NCBI GenBank assembly: GCA_035578175.1
Contig: JAQMRL010000021.1
Location: 2,428,323-2,492,322, forward strand
Direction: 5' to 3'
Source of the DNA: Catonia carolina
Lineage: Eukaryota; Arthropoda; Insecta; Hemiptera; Achilidae
DNA: 64,000 nucleotides
Shown here piece after piece: positions 63,413 through 64,000 of the stretch. Position 1 is the stretch's first letter, and every line of letters begins with the position of its first letter. Made by a program: the position numbers and the translations under genes. Below the pieces are notes generated by a model. It searched no databases. It saw nothing but the letters and a program-made list of their open reading frames with translations, and was not told where the DNA came from.

Positions 63413-64000
63413 GTGATGCTGAATGGACATTATCTGGGAACTTTAATCAATGAGAAATGGGATCATTCTCAGGAGGTGAGATGCAGAGTAGGAAAAGCGA
63501 GGGCCGCATTCAATCAGATGGCAAAACTGTTCAGGAGTCACAACCTTAACATGTGCATCAAAATCAAACTCCTCCACTGCTACATTTTCTCAATACTCTT
63601 CTACGGGATGGAGTCATGGACATTGACCAAATCAACTGAGAAAAGACTCGAGGCTTTTGAGATGTGGTTGTATAGGAGAGTGTTGAGAATTTCATGGATG
63701 GACAAAGTGACCAACAAAGCTGTATTGGAGCGAATGAATAAGGATTTGGAAGTGATGAACACCATCAAGAGCAGGAAGCTTGCATATTTCGGCCATATCA
63801 TGAGCAATGAAGAAAAATACGGCCTGCTGAAATCCGTTCTCCAAGGAAAGATCTATGGCAGAAGAGGACCAGGAAGAAGAAGAATGTCATGGCTGAAGAA
63901 CCTGCGTACCTGGTTCTCCAGGTCTACAACAGAACTTTTCAGGATGGCTGTAGATAAGATAGCCATAGTCAGACTGATCGCCAATATTCGGAACGAATAG
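63413..64000 (+). pseudogene. RTE-type retrotransposon protein, C-terminal fragment
   Basis: A 195-codon open frame ending at TAG at the last base of the window. From about residue 6 it aligns with the fragment at 51332-52213 (YLGTLINEKWDHSQEVRCRV versus YLGCNLNKEWDHSQEIRCRV) and ends in RRRMSWLKNLRTWF. It begins downstream of the catalytic YADD, so it is 5'-truncated. The two fragments differ at roughly half the positions by eye, so they are different RTE families. The 3' end lies beyond the window. Confidence 0.85.

Overview
The window looks like repeat-dominated, AT-rich intergenic DNA from an arthropod, most likely an insect. A hemipteran is only a guess: it rests on the mix of mariner, hAT, RTE, tRNA-derived SINE and Helentron-like elements and on the absence of compact genes. 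No complete host gene is visible. The one good host-gene candidate is a short terminal coding exon on the minus strand at 56545-56621, with a splice acceptor and a downstream poly(A) signal.

The sequence is built mainly from about 30 copies and fragments of one repeat of about 0.9-1.0 kb, called HINE here. A complete copy has a 13-bp subterminal inverted repeat (ACTTTCTCTTGCC), a 5' palindrome, a (GT)n tract about 130 bp from the 5' end, two diverged tandem modules of about 175 bp, a second inverted copy of the 13-mer, and a 3' hairpin ending in CCAGAT next to T. This matches the known plan of Helentron-associated non-autonomous rolling-circle elements. Copies lie in runs of one orientation (plus at 10957-18230; minus at 18460-20375, 23074-29150 and 44530-48822; plus at 50251-60473). 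Several abut head to tail. At seven places non-HINE sequence of 60-600 bp is directly repeated on both sides of a copy, which is the most unusual large-scale pattern here.

Other layers are nested in these. There are three SINE families: SINE-A (about 400 bp, AAC tail), SINE-T (tRNA head starting CCGGCCGC, poly-A tail) and SINE-G (tRNA head starting ACCCACCGG). Mariner/Tc1-type elements lie at 528-1472, 7718-8668, 9443-10398, 32182-33127, 40996-41776, 55305-56243 and 57914-58772, all with deleted or broken transposases. hAT-type elements lie at 30470-30876, 33252-33945 and 56713-57860, a pogo-like element at 51300-52928, and RTE-type retrotransposon 3' ends at 51315-52213 and 63413-64000. Target-site duplications can be read for many of them and give an order of insertion.

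Region by region: 0-5.6 kb, HINE copies including a tandem HINE-plus-flank pair; 6.1-6.5 kb, a 394-bp palindrome carrying hammerhead-ribozyme-like cores; 7-10.4 kb, mariner deletion derivatives; 11-29 kb, dense HINE and SINE-A; 30-34 kb, mariner and hAT derivatives; 35-37 kb, GC-rich hairpins, a degenerate GTTT-rich repeat and nested SINEs; 37-44 kb, HINE, a long-TIR Tc1-type element and SINEs; 44-50 kb, a (CTT/CTC)n tract and a three-unit HINE array; 51-58 kb, pogo/RTE, mariner, the putative host exon and hAT; 59-61 kb, a duplicated 400-bp fold-back; 61.1-61.9 kb, a GC-rich LTR-like insertion with a TATA box and histone-type 3' stem-loops; 62-64 kb, HINE and an RTE fragment.

All coordinates and motifs were read by eye. 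No alignment, database search or folding program was run, so repeat boundaries may be off by a few bases.
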